From NCBI GenBank assembly GCA_025655635.1, contig JAHXIM010000047.1, forward strand, positions 1 to 14,351: 14,351 nucleotides of DNA, read 5' to 3'. The notes beneath the pieces were generated by a model. The model ran no database searches. It was not told where the DNA came from and saw nothing but the letters and a program-made list of their open reading frames with translations. Both the position numbers and the translations under genes were made by a program. Source of the stretch: a gamma proteobacterium symbiont of Lucinoma myriamae (GTDB lineage: Bacteria; Pseudomonadota; Gammaproteobacteria; GRL18). Of the stretch, positions 6,980 through 14,351 are shown one piece after another; the first letter of the stretch is position 1, and each line of letters starts with the position of its first letter.

Positions 6980-7177
6980 ATGTCGGATGATATCAGTCCT
7001 AAACCTCTAAACATGACCGAGCGTCAAACTACAATTGAAGAATTCACAAATTTTTGTCATGAAGAAAAAGAACGCCGCATGAATTCAGGTGAAGATTTTG
7101 ATGAAACAGCATATGAAGAAGCAAAGGAATTAACGTTGCGTAAACTGCAAGTACTTGAAGATGAGGGCTGGGTATGA
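6980..7177 (+). CDS. Acidic 65-residue protein coupled to the SMC-like ATPase
   Basis: This is an unrecognised small protein, strongly acidic and helical, with no signal peptide or membrane segment. It has clusters such as TIEEFTNFCHEEKERR and EEAKELTLRKLQVLEDEGWV. The start is the ATG at 6980, because AAAGGAG (6967-6973) lies 6 nt upstream. An in-frame ATG at 6941 would add 13 residues but would place this ribosome site inside the gene. Its stop overlaps the start of the ATPase gene (ATGA, 7174-7177), a sign of translational coupling and of a functional link between the two products. It may be an adaptor or regulator of the ATPase. That is inferred from position alone. Confidence 0.75.
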   Translation: MSDDISPKPLNMTERQTTIEEFTNFCHEEKERRMNSGEDFDETAYEEAKELTLRKLQVLEDEGWV

Positions 7178-8979
7178 TTATTCACAGTATCCGTGCAAAA
7201 AATGTTCTTAAATACGAACAATTAGATTTACTGGGCTTACCGCAGCAAGGCATTATTGCCATTAGCGGTTTTAATGAGTCAGGCAAAAGTACCATCGGTG
7301 AAACCATTTGTTTTGCCTTATTTGGCCGTACTTTTTCTATCACAGAAGATGACCTGGATAAAATTATTCGCTGGGGTGAAAGTGACTGCAGCGTCACCAT
7401 TCAATTTAGTAATAATAAAGCAGGCGGATCTGGTGATGAGCTATATGCTCTTACTCGCATGTTAGACTGTGATGGCAATCATTCAGCCAAGCTATACAAA
7501 GTTTACAACGAAGACAACCCCATTGCTCGCGGTATCGAGCGTGTTGAAGAAGCATTATTTGAACTGACTTCTATCGAATTTGAAGAATTTATTGAGTCCT
7601 TTTATCTGGCTCAAAGAGAAATTACCACACCGCACCCCCACAGCTATGCACTAAAAACCATGGCTGGTATCGCCACAATGGAACACTGTGACAATAGCAT
7701 TCACAACGATATACAAGGCGACATTGAAGCAGCAGAAGAACTGCTTAACCGAGCAAGTCAAATCGAAGAAGAGATAGATGATATCGATCTCGAAAATGAC
7801 CATCTTGATTCATTGAGCGGTCAACACGATGAAGCATTATCTGCTAAGTCCGAAACTGATGAAGCACAAGCAAATTATCAGTCAACTCTTGATGAATATA
7901 ATGAAGCAGCGCCAAAACTAAGTCACTATTTGAGTAAAAAAAGTCGTGCTTCATTTTGGCGCTTTATTTTCTTTATGCTGGCTGCCGGTACATTGGCTTT
8001 ATGGTGGCTAATGATAAAAATGCCTGATGCGGCCATTCATCAGCAGATCTCTGAGTTTATCACCAGCAATATGCCCCAAATCACCACACAGCACTTTCCT
8101 TATTTACTCTATGTGGGCGCTGGAACAACATTTTTATTTTTTGTCTTCTGGGCTGCCAAAATTAGTCATAAAGGTAATATCGACCGCCTGAGTCAAAGTG
8201 GAGTTGAGCTGGCAGAAAAAATGCGTAACCTTGATACAGAGCGTAATTTGACAAAAGATGAAGAGCGTAGCCTGCAAGTGAATTTGGTGGCCCAAAGTCA
8301 GGTCTCAGGTAAAGAACTGAGCAATATCACGGAACCAGATTTAAGCTTTTTTTCCCAACAACTGGAGCAGCAAACCGAACAGATCAGTCAACTCTCTGCT
8401 GCTATTGTGGTAGAACGTGAGCGCGTTAATCGTGCCGCTGAGCTACAGGAAAAAATCGATGCCTTACAAGGTCAGATTGATGACAAAGCATCTCGTAATC
8501 AGAGCAGAGAACTGGCCAGCGAACTTCTCATCGGGGCAACACGGCATCTATCGAAACGCTTTAACCATATTATTCGTGATCACGTGGGTAAAACCCTGCC
8601 ACTATTCACTGAAAATCGTTATGAGCATTTACAAATTGATGACGATCTCACTGTTCGGGTTTTTTCTAATGAAAAGCATGACTTCATGGATCTGGATGAA
8701 ATTTCCAGCGGAACTCAGCGGCAAATTATGCTGGCGGTGCGTCAGGCACTTTCTCAGGAAATGGTCAGTCGTAAAGTTCAAAATCAACAATTTCTTATTT
8801 TAGATGAGCCATTTGCTTTCTTTGATAAAGAACGCACAGAACGCTCGCTCTCTGTCTTGCCTGAATTAAGTGATGACTTACCACAGATCTGGATTATAGC
8901 CCAATCATTCCCTGAAGCAATGAACTTTGAGCATAACATTTATTGTGAGCGAGATATGACGGCAAAAACTAACGAATAA
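7174..8979 (+). CDS. SMC/Rad50-like ATPase with two membrane helices inside its coiled coil
   Basis: This 601-residue protein belongs to the RecF/SbcC/Rad50-like ATPases that close a split ATP-binding head over a coiled-coil arm. The N-terminal half-head has Walker A GFNESGKST (32-40) and a Q-loop (YLAQREIT, Q147). Coiled coil runs from about 176 to 255. Two hydrophobic helices follow (about 261-281 and 309-328), separated by about 27 residues, and then a second coiled coil (about 335-440). The C-terminal half-head has the signature SSGTQRQ (511-517) and Walker B FLILDEPFAFFD (540-551; D544, E545). The position usually held by a His switch is Q577 (IIAQSF). The layout predicts a membrane-anchored ATPase with both heads in the cytoplasm. 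YhaN-type proteins are the nearest idea. No SbcD/Mre11-like nuclease is encoded nearby. DNA metabolism is an inference from the fold. Confidence 0.85.
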   Translation: MIIHSIRAKNVLKYEQLDLLGLPQQGIIAISGFNESGKSTIGETICFALFGRTFSITEDDLDKIIRWGESDCSVTIQFSNNKAGGSGDELYALTRMLDCDGNHSAKLYKVYNEDNPIARGIERVEEALFELTSIEFEEFIESFYLAQREITTPHPHSYALKTMAGIATMEHCDNSIHNDIQGDIEAAEELLNRASQIEEEIDDIDLENDHLDSLSGQHDEALSAKSETDEAQANYQSTLDEYNEAAPKLSHYLSKKSRASFWRFIFFMLAAGTLALWWLMIKMPDAAIHQQISEFITSNMPQITTQHFPYLLYVGAGTTFLFFVFWAAKISHKGNIDRLSQSGVELAEKMRNLDTERNLTKDEERSLQVNLVAQSQVSGKELSNITEPDLSFFSQQLEQQTEQISQLSAAIVVERERVNRAAELQEKIDALQGQIDDKASRNQSRELASELLIGATRHLSKRFNHIIRDHVGKTLPLFTENRYEHLQIDDDLTVRVFSNEKHDFMDLDEISSGTQRQIMLAVRQALSQEMVSRKVQNQQFLILDEPFAFFDKERTERSLSVLPELSDDLPQIWIIAQSFPEAMNFEHNIYCERDMTAKTNE

Positions 8980-9008
8980 GCCGACACCATTATTGAGATT
9001 TAAAAAAT

Positions 9009-10028
9009 ATGAATGTTCTGGCGGGTGATATTGGAGGCACTAAAACCAACTTAGGGATTTTTGATGTTAACAATCATCAAGTAAGTTCCTTATTTGAAAG
9101 CACATATATGAGTGCTAAATATCACTCTCTGGAAGAAATCATAGGGAACTTTCTGGTTGAGACTAAAGAACTCAGTCTGGAAACACCTGTTACGACAGCC
9201 TGTTTTGGTGTCGCAGGCCCGGTTAAAAATAATCATTGTGAAGTCACTAACCTGGACTGGATTATTGACAGTCTTCAGATTCAAAATCAATTTGGCTGGC
9301 AATCTGTTAATTTGCTCAATGATCTCGAAGCTAATGCCTGGGGAATTGCCGCCTTAGATGAAGATGATTTTATTACCTTAAATAAGGGTGACTTAAACAC
9401 TCAATCACCCGGTTCAGGTAATGCCTCCATTATCGCTGCCGGTACAGGTCTTGGTGAGGCCGGTTTATTCTGGGATGGTACAAAGCATATTCCCTTTGCC
9501 TCTGAAGGCGGTCATACTGACTTTAGTCCCGCTACCGAACAAGAATGTCGTCTGCATCAATTTCTCAGCATAAAATACAATGGTCATGTCAGTTGGGAGA
9601 GAATTGTCTCCGGGATGGGGCTGGAAAACCTCTATCAATTTTTATGTTATGAAGAGCAATGCCAACCACCTGCATGGTTACAACAGCAGATACAAACCAG
9701 TGATACAGCAGCAGCTATTTCAAACGCTGCAATTACCGGTAAAGACAAACTCTGCCGGCAGGCGCTTGATTGGTTTATACACCTATATGGTGTTGAAGCG
9801 GGCAATCATGCATTAAAAATAATGTCCAGCGGCGGTGTTTTTCTCGGTGGTGGTATTGCACCAAAAATCATTAAACAATTACAATCCGGTCATTTTATGC
9901 AGGCTTTCTGTGACAAAGGTCGAATGCAGCACCTGCTGGAGGCAATGCCGGTAAAAGTAATTATGAATGACAAAACCGCTTTATATGGACCGGCACTCTT
10001 TGCTGTCAAAAGTGCGCTTAGCGCTTAG
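9009..10028 (+). CDS. glk: Glucokinase
   Basis: Glucokinase phosphorylates glucose with ATP to glucose 6-phosphate in the cytoplasm. The 339-residue protein has the ROK/Glk landmarks in order: phosphate-binding GDIGGTKTNLGIF (6-18), FGVAGPV (66-72), catalytic N104-D105 in LLNDLEANAWG, GTGLGEA (145-151), the sugar-contacting SEGGHTDFSP (165-174), and HVSWERIVSGMGLENLY. The length is usual for the bacterial Glk family. It lacks the Cys-rich zinc motif of ROK-type kinases, which supports Glk proper. It begins 29 nt after the ATPase gene, with only a weak ribosome site, and pgl follows after 19 nt. With pgl it feeds glucose 6-phosphate metabolism; no zwf is seen in the window. Confidence 0.95.
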   Translation: MNVLAGDIGGTKTNLGIFDVNNHQVSSLFESTYMSAKYHSLEEIIGNFLVETKELSLETPVTTACFGVAGPVKNNHCEVTNLDWIIDSLQIQNQFGWQSVNLLNDLEANAWGIAALDEDDFITLNKGDLNTQSPGSGNASIIAAGTGLGEAGLFWDGTKHIPFASEGGHTDFSPATEQECRLHQFLSIKYNGHVSWERIVSGMGLENLYQFLCYEEQCQPPAWLQQQIQTSDTAAAISNAAITGKDKLCRQALDWFIHLYGVEAGNHALKIMSSGGVFLGGGIAPKIIKQLQSGHFMQAFCDKGRMQHLLEAMPVKVIMNDKTALYGPALFAVKSALSA

Positions 10029-10047
10029 CCATTAATCAGGGAACAAT

Positions 10048-10728
10048 ATGACAAATGAAACACAGCAATGGCATCATTTTAACAATGCAGAAGCCGTTGC
10101 TCATGCAGCAGTACATCGAATTTTATTAAAAGCACAAGAATCCATATCTCATAGAGGTATTTTTAAACTCGTACTCGCTGGCGGCACTACACCCAAAAGA
10201 ATTTACGAATTACTATCTGAGCATCAGCAAGAATGGTCAAAATGGCATTTATTTATTGGTGATGAACGCTGTTTAGATAATAATGATCCTGAACGAAACA
10301 GTTTAATGATTAAGCAAAGCCTGTTAGACAAAATTAACTTCCCCGAAGAAAACTTTCATCCGATTAATGCACAGCTGGGCCCGGAGAAGGGTGCAAGTGA
10401 ATATGCTGAATTGATCAACACGTTTTTACCCTTTGACCTGTCCCTGTTAGGTATTGGTGAAGACGGTCATACTGCCAGTTTATTTCCCGGCCATCAGCAT
10501 GATGAAAGCCAGCTCACTCATGCCGTTTATAATTCTCCAAAAGCACCACCTGAACGAGTCAGCTTGAGTAAAAAAACCATTTCACAAAGTGCTGAGGTCA
10601 TCATTTTAGTCACGGGGAAGAATAAACAGTCCGCCGTCCGGCAATGGCAGCAGGGTGAACCCCTGCCTGTTGCACAAATACAGGCTGCCCGGGTCAGTAT
10701 CTTAATTGATGATGATGCTCAACCCTAA
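10048..10728 (+). CDS. pgl: 6-phosphogluconolactonase (DevB type)
   Basis: This enzyme hydrolyses 6-phosphogluconolactone to 6-phosphogluconate, the second step of the oxidative pentose phosphate and Entner-Doudoroff routes. The 226-residue protein shows the family motifs: LVLAGGTTPKRIYELL (41-56), WHLFIGDERCL (66-76) with the following NSLMIKQSLL segment, and GIGEDGHTASLFPG (135-148). Its length fits the DevB/SOL family. AGGGA (10038-10042) lies 5 nt before the ATG. It is 19 nt after glk, so the two are likely co-translated from one message. The enzyme between them in the pathway, glucose 6-phosphate dehydrogenase, must be encoded elsewhere. Confidence 0.95.
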   Translation: MTNETQQWHHFNNAEAVAHAAVHRILLKAQESISHRGIFKLVLAGGTTPKRIYELLSEHQQEWSKWHLFIGDERCLDNNDPERNSLMIKQSLLDKINFPEENFHPINAQLGPEKGASEYAELINTFLPFDLSLLGIGEDGHTASLFPGHQHDESQLTHAVYNSPKAPPERVSLSKKTISQSAEVIILVTGKNKQSAVRQWQQGEPLPVAQIQAARVSILIDDDAQP

Positions 10729-10786
10729 GAAAATACGACACGACATTCAAATAACCTAATTGACTAATAACGAATACACTTAATTC

Positions 10787-13054
10787 ATGGATATATCTGA
10801 AATAATCGATCCGCTTAATAAAGCACAGCGTCAGGCTGTTTGCTCTGAAGCACAAAACACACTGGTTTTAGCAGGTGCCGGGAGTGGCAAAACACGAGTT
10901 TTGGTACACCGCATTGCCTGGCTGGTACAAGTGGAAAATGTCTCCCCTTACAGCATTATGGCCGTTACCTTTACCAATAAAGCAGCAGGGGAGATGCGTT
11001 TTCGTATTGAAAATCTGCTCAAAACTCCGATTCGTAATATGTGGGTGGGCACCTTTCATGGTTTAGCTCATCGTCTTTTACGCGCCCATTGGATGGATGC
11101 CAAACTGGTAGAGAACTTTCAGATCATTGATAGTGACGATCAATTGCGTTTAATCAAACGCATTATGAAAGAAATGGGTATTGATGAAAAAAAGCATCCC
11201 GCACGGGAAATACAATGGTTTATCAATGAATGTAAAGATAACGGCCTCAGAGCCGAGCAACTGAATGTCAAAGAGCTTCATAATCGTGAATTCATGCTGG
11301 ATGTTTACTATCAATATGAAGAGTTATGCCAACGTACCGGCCTGGTCGATTTTGCCGAACTACTGCTAAGAGCACATGAACTTTGGCTGCATCAACCTCA
11401 TTTACTAAAACATTATCAGCAACGTTTTAGCCATATTCTGGTTGATGAGTTTCAAGATACTAATACCATCCAATACGCCTGGCTGAAAGTGCTTAGTGGC
11501 AATAATCTACCCACCACGAAGATACACACCTTTGTTGTCGGTGATGATGATCAATCCATTTATGGCTGGCGCGGTGCTAAAATCGAACATATTCGAGAGT
11601 TCACCCATGACTTCAAGGCAGGTAGTACAGATACTATACGTTTAGAGCAAAACTACCGCTCTACCGGCAATATTCTCGAAGCTGCTAACTCCGTTATAGC
11701 TAATAATAGTGAACGTCTGGGCAAAGAATTATGGACAGATGATAGTGATGGTGAGCCATTACAAATCTATAAGGCGTTTAATGAAATTGATGAAGCAGCC
11801 TATGTTGCCGGACAAATTGATAAATGGGTCGAAAATGGCGGTAAGCGCTCTGATGTGGCCATCCTTTATCGCTCCAATGCCCAGTCTCAGCCCCATGAAT
11901 ATGAACTGGTTAAACGCGGTGTTCCCTACCGGGTTTATGGTGGTCTGCGCTTCTATGATCGAGCTGAAATCAAAGATGCATTAGTCTATATGAGATTACT
12001 GGCCAATCGTCAGGATGATGCCGCATTTGAGCGTATTATTAATACCCCAACCCGCGGCATCGGGCAAAGAACACTGGATGTTATTCGCCAGTCAGCAAAA
12101 CAAAAGCAGCAAAATTTGTGGTTCACTACTGTAGAGCTTATTGCTGATAAAGGCTTAAGTGCGCGGGCAGCCGCTTCGGTACAAAAATTTATTGATTTGA
12201 TTGATGAGCTGCAAATTAATGATGTTGAGAGTATGAATCTTGCCGAACAAGTGACTCATGTCGTTGAAGCCTCATTACTCAAAGAATTTCATGGTAAAGA
12301 TAATAGTGAACGGGCACAGGCCAAAGTAGAAAACCTGGATGAACTGGTCAATGCCGCAAAACGTTTTGATGATGTGGGCGATCCATTACTGGAGGCTGTT
12401 AAAGAAGGATTATTAAAAGACAATAACACTGAGGAAGAAACATTTCAGGCAGCCAATCCAATGGCAGAATTTCTGGCTCATGCTGCTCTGGAAGCGGGTG
12501 AAGGGCAAGCAGAAGAATGGGAGGACTGCATTCAATTGATGTCATTGCATAGCGCTAAAGGATTGGAGTTTGAATTAGTCTTTCTCTGCGGTCTTGAGCA
12601 GGGGCTTTTTCCTCACAAGAACGCCTTACAGGATTATGTCGGCGGGCGACTTGAAGAAGAGCGTCGTCTTTGTTATGTCGGCATCACCAGGGCCAGGCAG
12701 CAACTTCATCTCAGCCATGCAGAAAGCCGAACCATTTATGGCCGTAGTGAATTGAGTTATCCTTCACAATTCTTATCAGAAATACCGGCATCACTGGTAA
12801 CACAGGTCAGAGCTACTCAGAATACAATGAGTTCTCCCAATTACTCTGGTTCTAAATACGGCTCTGAATATAGTCCCAAATATGGCTCTGATGACGAGGA
12901 AGAGGTTTATATTGGCCAAAGAGTCAGCCACAAAAAATTTGGTGACGGAATAGTAGTTGATATTGAAGGCAGTGGTTCCAGAGCCAGGGTACAGGTCAGT
13001 TTTGATAATAATGGTACTCGCTGGCTTATGCTTAACATTGCCAATTTACTTTAG
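10787..13054 (+). CDS. uvrD: DNA helicase II, UvrD
   Basis: UvrD is a 3'-5' superfamily 1A helicase that removes the incised strand in nucleotide excision repair and unwinds nicked DNA in mismatch repair. The 755-residue protein follows E. coli UvrD closely from its first residues (MDISEIIDPLN). The motifs are Walker A AGAGSGKT (29-36), Ia TFTNKAAGEM (61-70), WVGTFHGLAHRLLRAH, Walker B VDEFQD (219-224), motif III VVGDDDQSIYGWRG (250-263), LEQNYRS, motif V SLHSAKGLEFELVFL, and motif VI VGITRAR (631-637). A Gly/Ser/Tyr linker with a repeated KYGS unit leads to the Tudor-like domain (about 708-755) that binds RNA polymerase in UvrD and PcrA. This domain, with the N-terminal match, favours UvrD over Rep. 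It lies 58 nt after pgl with no clear ribosome site. Confidence 0.96.
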   Translation: MDISEIIDPLNKAQRQAVCSEAQNTLVLAGAGSGKTRVLVHRIAWLVQVENVSPYSIMAVTFTNKAAGEMRFRIENLLKTPIRNMWVGTFHGLAHRLLRAHWMDAKLVENFQIIDSDDQLRLIKRIMKEMGIDEKKHPAREIQWFINECKDNGLRAEQLNVKELHNREFMLDVYYQYEELCQRTGLVDFAELLLRAHELWLHQPHLLKHYQQRFSHILVDEFQDTNTIQYAWLKVLSGNNLPTTKIHTFVVGDDDQSIYGWRGAKIEHIREFTHDFKAGSTDTIRLEQNYRSTGNILEAANSVIANNSERLGKELWTDDSDGEPLQIYKAFNEIDEAAYVAGQIDKWVENGGKRSDVAILYRSNAQSQPHEYELVKRGVPYRVYGGLRFYDRAEIKDALVYMRLLANRQDDAAFERIINTPTRGIGQRTLDVIRQSAKQKQQNLWFTTVELIADKGLSARAAASVQKFIDLIDELQINDVESMNLAEQVTHVVEASLLKEFHGKDNSERAQAKVENLDELVNAAKRFDDVGDPLLEAVKEGLLKDNNTEEETFQAANPMAEFLAHAALEAGEGQAEEWEDCIQLMSLHSAKGLEFELVFLCGLEQGLFPHKNALQDYVGGRLEEERRLCYVGITRARQQLHLSHAESRTIYGRSELSYPSQFLSEIPASLVTQVRATQNTMSSPNYSGSKYGSEYSPKYGSDDEEEVYIGQRVSHKKFGDGIVVDIEGSGSRARVQVSFDNNGTRWLMLNIANLL

Positions 13055-13087
13055 TAATATACACAATTTTACAGGATGACATAACGA

Positions 13088-14173
13088 ATGAAGAGACGTG
13101 ATTTTATAAAAGGAGTCAGTGCCGGTTCTGTTGCCGCTGCCAGCATGGTGGGCGGCATTAATACAGCCTCTGCTGATAAAACTATCAAATGGAAGATGGT
13201 GACCTCCTGGCCAAAAAACTTTCCCGGGCTTGGTACCGGGGCCAACTTTCTTGCTAAAACCATTAATGAGATGAGTGGCGGCCGTTTAAAAGTTAAAGTC
13301 TATGGTGCTAATGAAATTGTTCCCGCATTAGAAGTATTTGATGCGGTATCAAGAGGCACCGCACAAATGGGACATAGTGGTGCTTATTATTGGAAAGGCA
13401 AACATCCTGCCACACAATTTTATACCTCAGTTCCCTTTGGCCTGACCGCTCAGGAAATGAATGGCTGGTTATATCACGGCGGTGGTATGAAGCTTTGGGA
13501 AGAACTATACGATAAGTTTAACCTGATCCCTAATGCAGCCGGCAATACCGGTGTGCAAATGGGCGGCTGGTTTAATAAAGAAATTAACAGCGTTGCTGAT
13601 CTTAAAGGTCTGAAAATGCGCATCCCGGGTATGGGTGGTGAAGTGTTGAAACAAGCCGGCGGCACACCTGTTACCTTACCCGGTGGAGAAATTTATACCT
13701 CAATGCAGTCCGGTGCCATTGATGCTACCGAGTGGGTAGGCCCTTATAATGATATGGCCTTTGGTTTATATAAAGTCGCAAAGTTTTATTACCACCCAGG
13801 CTGGCATGAACCGGGTTCCACAATGGAAGCCATGATCAATAAAGATGCCTTTAATGAATTACCCAAAGATCTGCAAAAGATTGTTCGTGCCGCCTGTCGT
13901 GTTGCCAATCAGGATATGCTGGCTGATTACACCGCAAAAAATAATCAGGCACTACAAACATTGATAAGCAAACATAAAGTCGAAATGCGTCAGTATCCTG
14001 ATGATGTCATTAAAAAATTACATGCTCTATCCACGGATGTCGTGGCAAAAGTTGGAGAGCATGATGAAATCTCTAATAGAATCCATCAATCATTCCTTGA
14101 ATTTAAAAATAATGTCATTCAATGGAGTAGAGTAAGCGAGCAGGGTTATATGAAGGCTCGTACACTAAGCTAA
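13088..14173 (+). CDS. TRAP transporter solute-binding protein, TakP-like
   Basis: This is the periplasmic DctP-family receptor of a tripartite (TRAP) carboxylate transporter. The N-terminus is a twin-arginine signal (KRRDFIKG, R3-R4) with cleavage near A29 (ASA). The 361-residue protein resembles Rhodobacter TakP, a 2-oxoacid binder: SWPKNFPGLG (40-49), GANEIVPALEVFDAV (73-87), YHGGG (129-133), GNTGVQMGGWF (152-162), the carboxylate-contacting R178 in GLKMRI, and ATEWVGPYND with E215 and W216, followed by YYHPGWHEPG. A 2-oxo acid, lactate or similar monocarboxylate is the likely ligand; the exact one cannot be told. AGGA (13073-13076) lies 11 nt before the ATG. It sits 33 nt after uvrD. The membrane subunits (DctQ, DctM) would normally follow but are not in the window. 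Confidence 0.92.
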   Translation: MKRRDFIKGVSAGSVAAASMVGGINTASADKTIKWKMVTSWPKNFPGLGTGANFLAKTINEMSGGRLKVKVYGANEIVPALEVFDAVSRGTAQMGHSGAYYWKGKHPATQFYTSVPFGLTAQEMNGWLYHGGGMKLWEELYDKFNLIPNAAGNTGVQMGGWFNKEINSVADLKGLKMRIPGMGGEVLKQAGGTPVTLPGGEIYTSMQSGAIDATEWVGPYNDMAFGLYKVAKFYYHPGWHEPGSTMEAMINKDAFNELPKDLQKIVRAACRVANQDMLADYTAKNNQALQTLISKHKVEMRQYPDDVIKKLHALSTDVVAKVGEHDEISNRIHQSFLEFKNNVIQWSRVSEQGYMKARTLS

Positions 14174-14180
14174 TGCGATG

Positions 14181-14207
14181 TCGGGTAGGTCTTTTAGCTC
14201 TACCCGA
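14181..14207 (+). terminator. Stem-loop after the TRAP binding protein gene
   Basis: TCGGGTAG (14181-14188) and CTACCCGA (14200-14207) form a perfect 8-bp stem with an 11-nt loop, 7 nt after the stop at 14173. The downstream sequence lacks a T run, so it is not a textbook intrinsic terminator. It may instead protect the 3' end and reduce read-through into downstream transporter genes, as often seen after genes for binding proteins. Confidence 0.5.
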
Positions 14208-14268
14208 TACACTGGCAATGACTGCTGGAAACATACCGCAGGGTATTATCCTCTTAGTTATTTCTTTT

Positions 14269-14351
14269 GTGTACGCCCGTCATGGGCATAAACTAATGGG
14301 GTGTAAGTCCCCTGTAGGAGGATCACCGCTATGTAAATTGTATCCAACCAT
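14269..14351 (+). mobile_element. Probable 5' end of a group II intron, cut by the window edge
   Basis: From about 14269 the sequence reads GTGTACGCCCGTCATGGGC, then a GGGG-TGTAAGT-CCCC hairpin (14299-14313), then GGAGGATCACCGC. Bacterial group II introns begin with GUGYG-type ends followed by a GCCC/GGGC stem and a GGGG-loop-CCCC stem in domain I, which this closely resembles. The preceding exon is T-rich (TTTCTTTT). Only about 83 nt are visible, so the catalytic core and any reverse transcriptase/maturase gene are not. The extra bases in GTGTACG blur the exact 5' splice site. I recognise this from pattern memory rather than from an alignment. Confidence 0.6.

Noticed and set aside
8417..8803. 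128-residue + strand frame inside the SMC-like ATPase gene
   Set aside because: It overlaps the conserved coiled coil and C-terminal half-head in another frame, and its translation shows no domain.
7174..8979. Assignment of the ATPase as SbcC
   Set aside because: It is much shorter than SbcC, has no zinc-hook CxxC, carries two membrane helices in the arm, and has no sbcD neighbour.

Overview
The window reads as a chromosomal segment of a gammaproteobacterium of moderately low G+C content. HslV, HslU and UvrD are close to their enterobacterial counterparts over their whole length. UvrD keeps the C-terminal Tudor-like domain typical of that group. The genus cannot be named from the sequence. 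Most of the region is housekeeping, with a signalling pair at the left, an unusual membrane-spliced SMC/Rad50-like ATPase in the middle, and what looks like the first bases of a group II intron at the right edge.

Left part (1-4066). A secreted two-domain rhodanese (248-1036, +) faces a minus-strand pair. The pair is a membrane-bound class III adenylate cyclase, reading leftward from 3864, followed by a TPR-like lipoprotein whose start overlaps the cyclase stop by 20 nt. As read here, the cyclase is split by a one-base frameshift near 3700. The first membrane helix lies in one frame (3864-3667), and the sensor, second helix, HAMP and catalytic domain lie in another (3704-2385). The convergent gap at 1037-1243 is packed with inverted repeats.

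Centre (4067-6980). hslV and hslU encode the ATP-dependent HslUV protease. hslV begins with TTG and encodes a six-residue propeptide before the catalytic Thr. A heat-shock-like promoter candidate lies just upstream. A DUF971 protein follows, and then a strong stem-loop shared with a convergent, unrecognised 61-residue protein.

Right part (6980-14173). Six + strand genes lie head to tail with gaps of -4, 29, 19, 58 and 33 nt, so they may be one transcription unit. They are an acidic 65-residue protein, an SMC/Rad50-like ATPase with two transmembrane helices inside its coiled-coil arm, glucokinase (glk), 6-phosphogluconolactonase (pgl), DNA helicase II (uvrD), and a Tat-exported TakP-like TRAP transporter binding protein. 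glk and pgl make and process hexose phosphates for the oxidative pentose phosphate or Entner-Doudoroff route. UvrD is a repair helicase. The small protein and ATPase, overlapping by ATGA, look like one functional module of unknown role.

Right edge (14174-14351). After dctP there is an 8-bp stem-loop. At about 14269 a sequence begins that resembles the 5' end of a bacterial group II intron, and the window stops inside it. The usual TRAP membrane-subunit genes are not seen.
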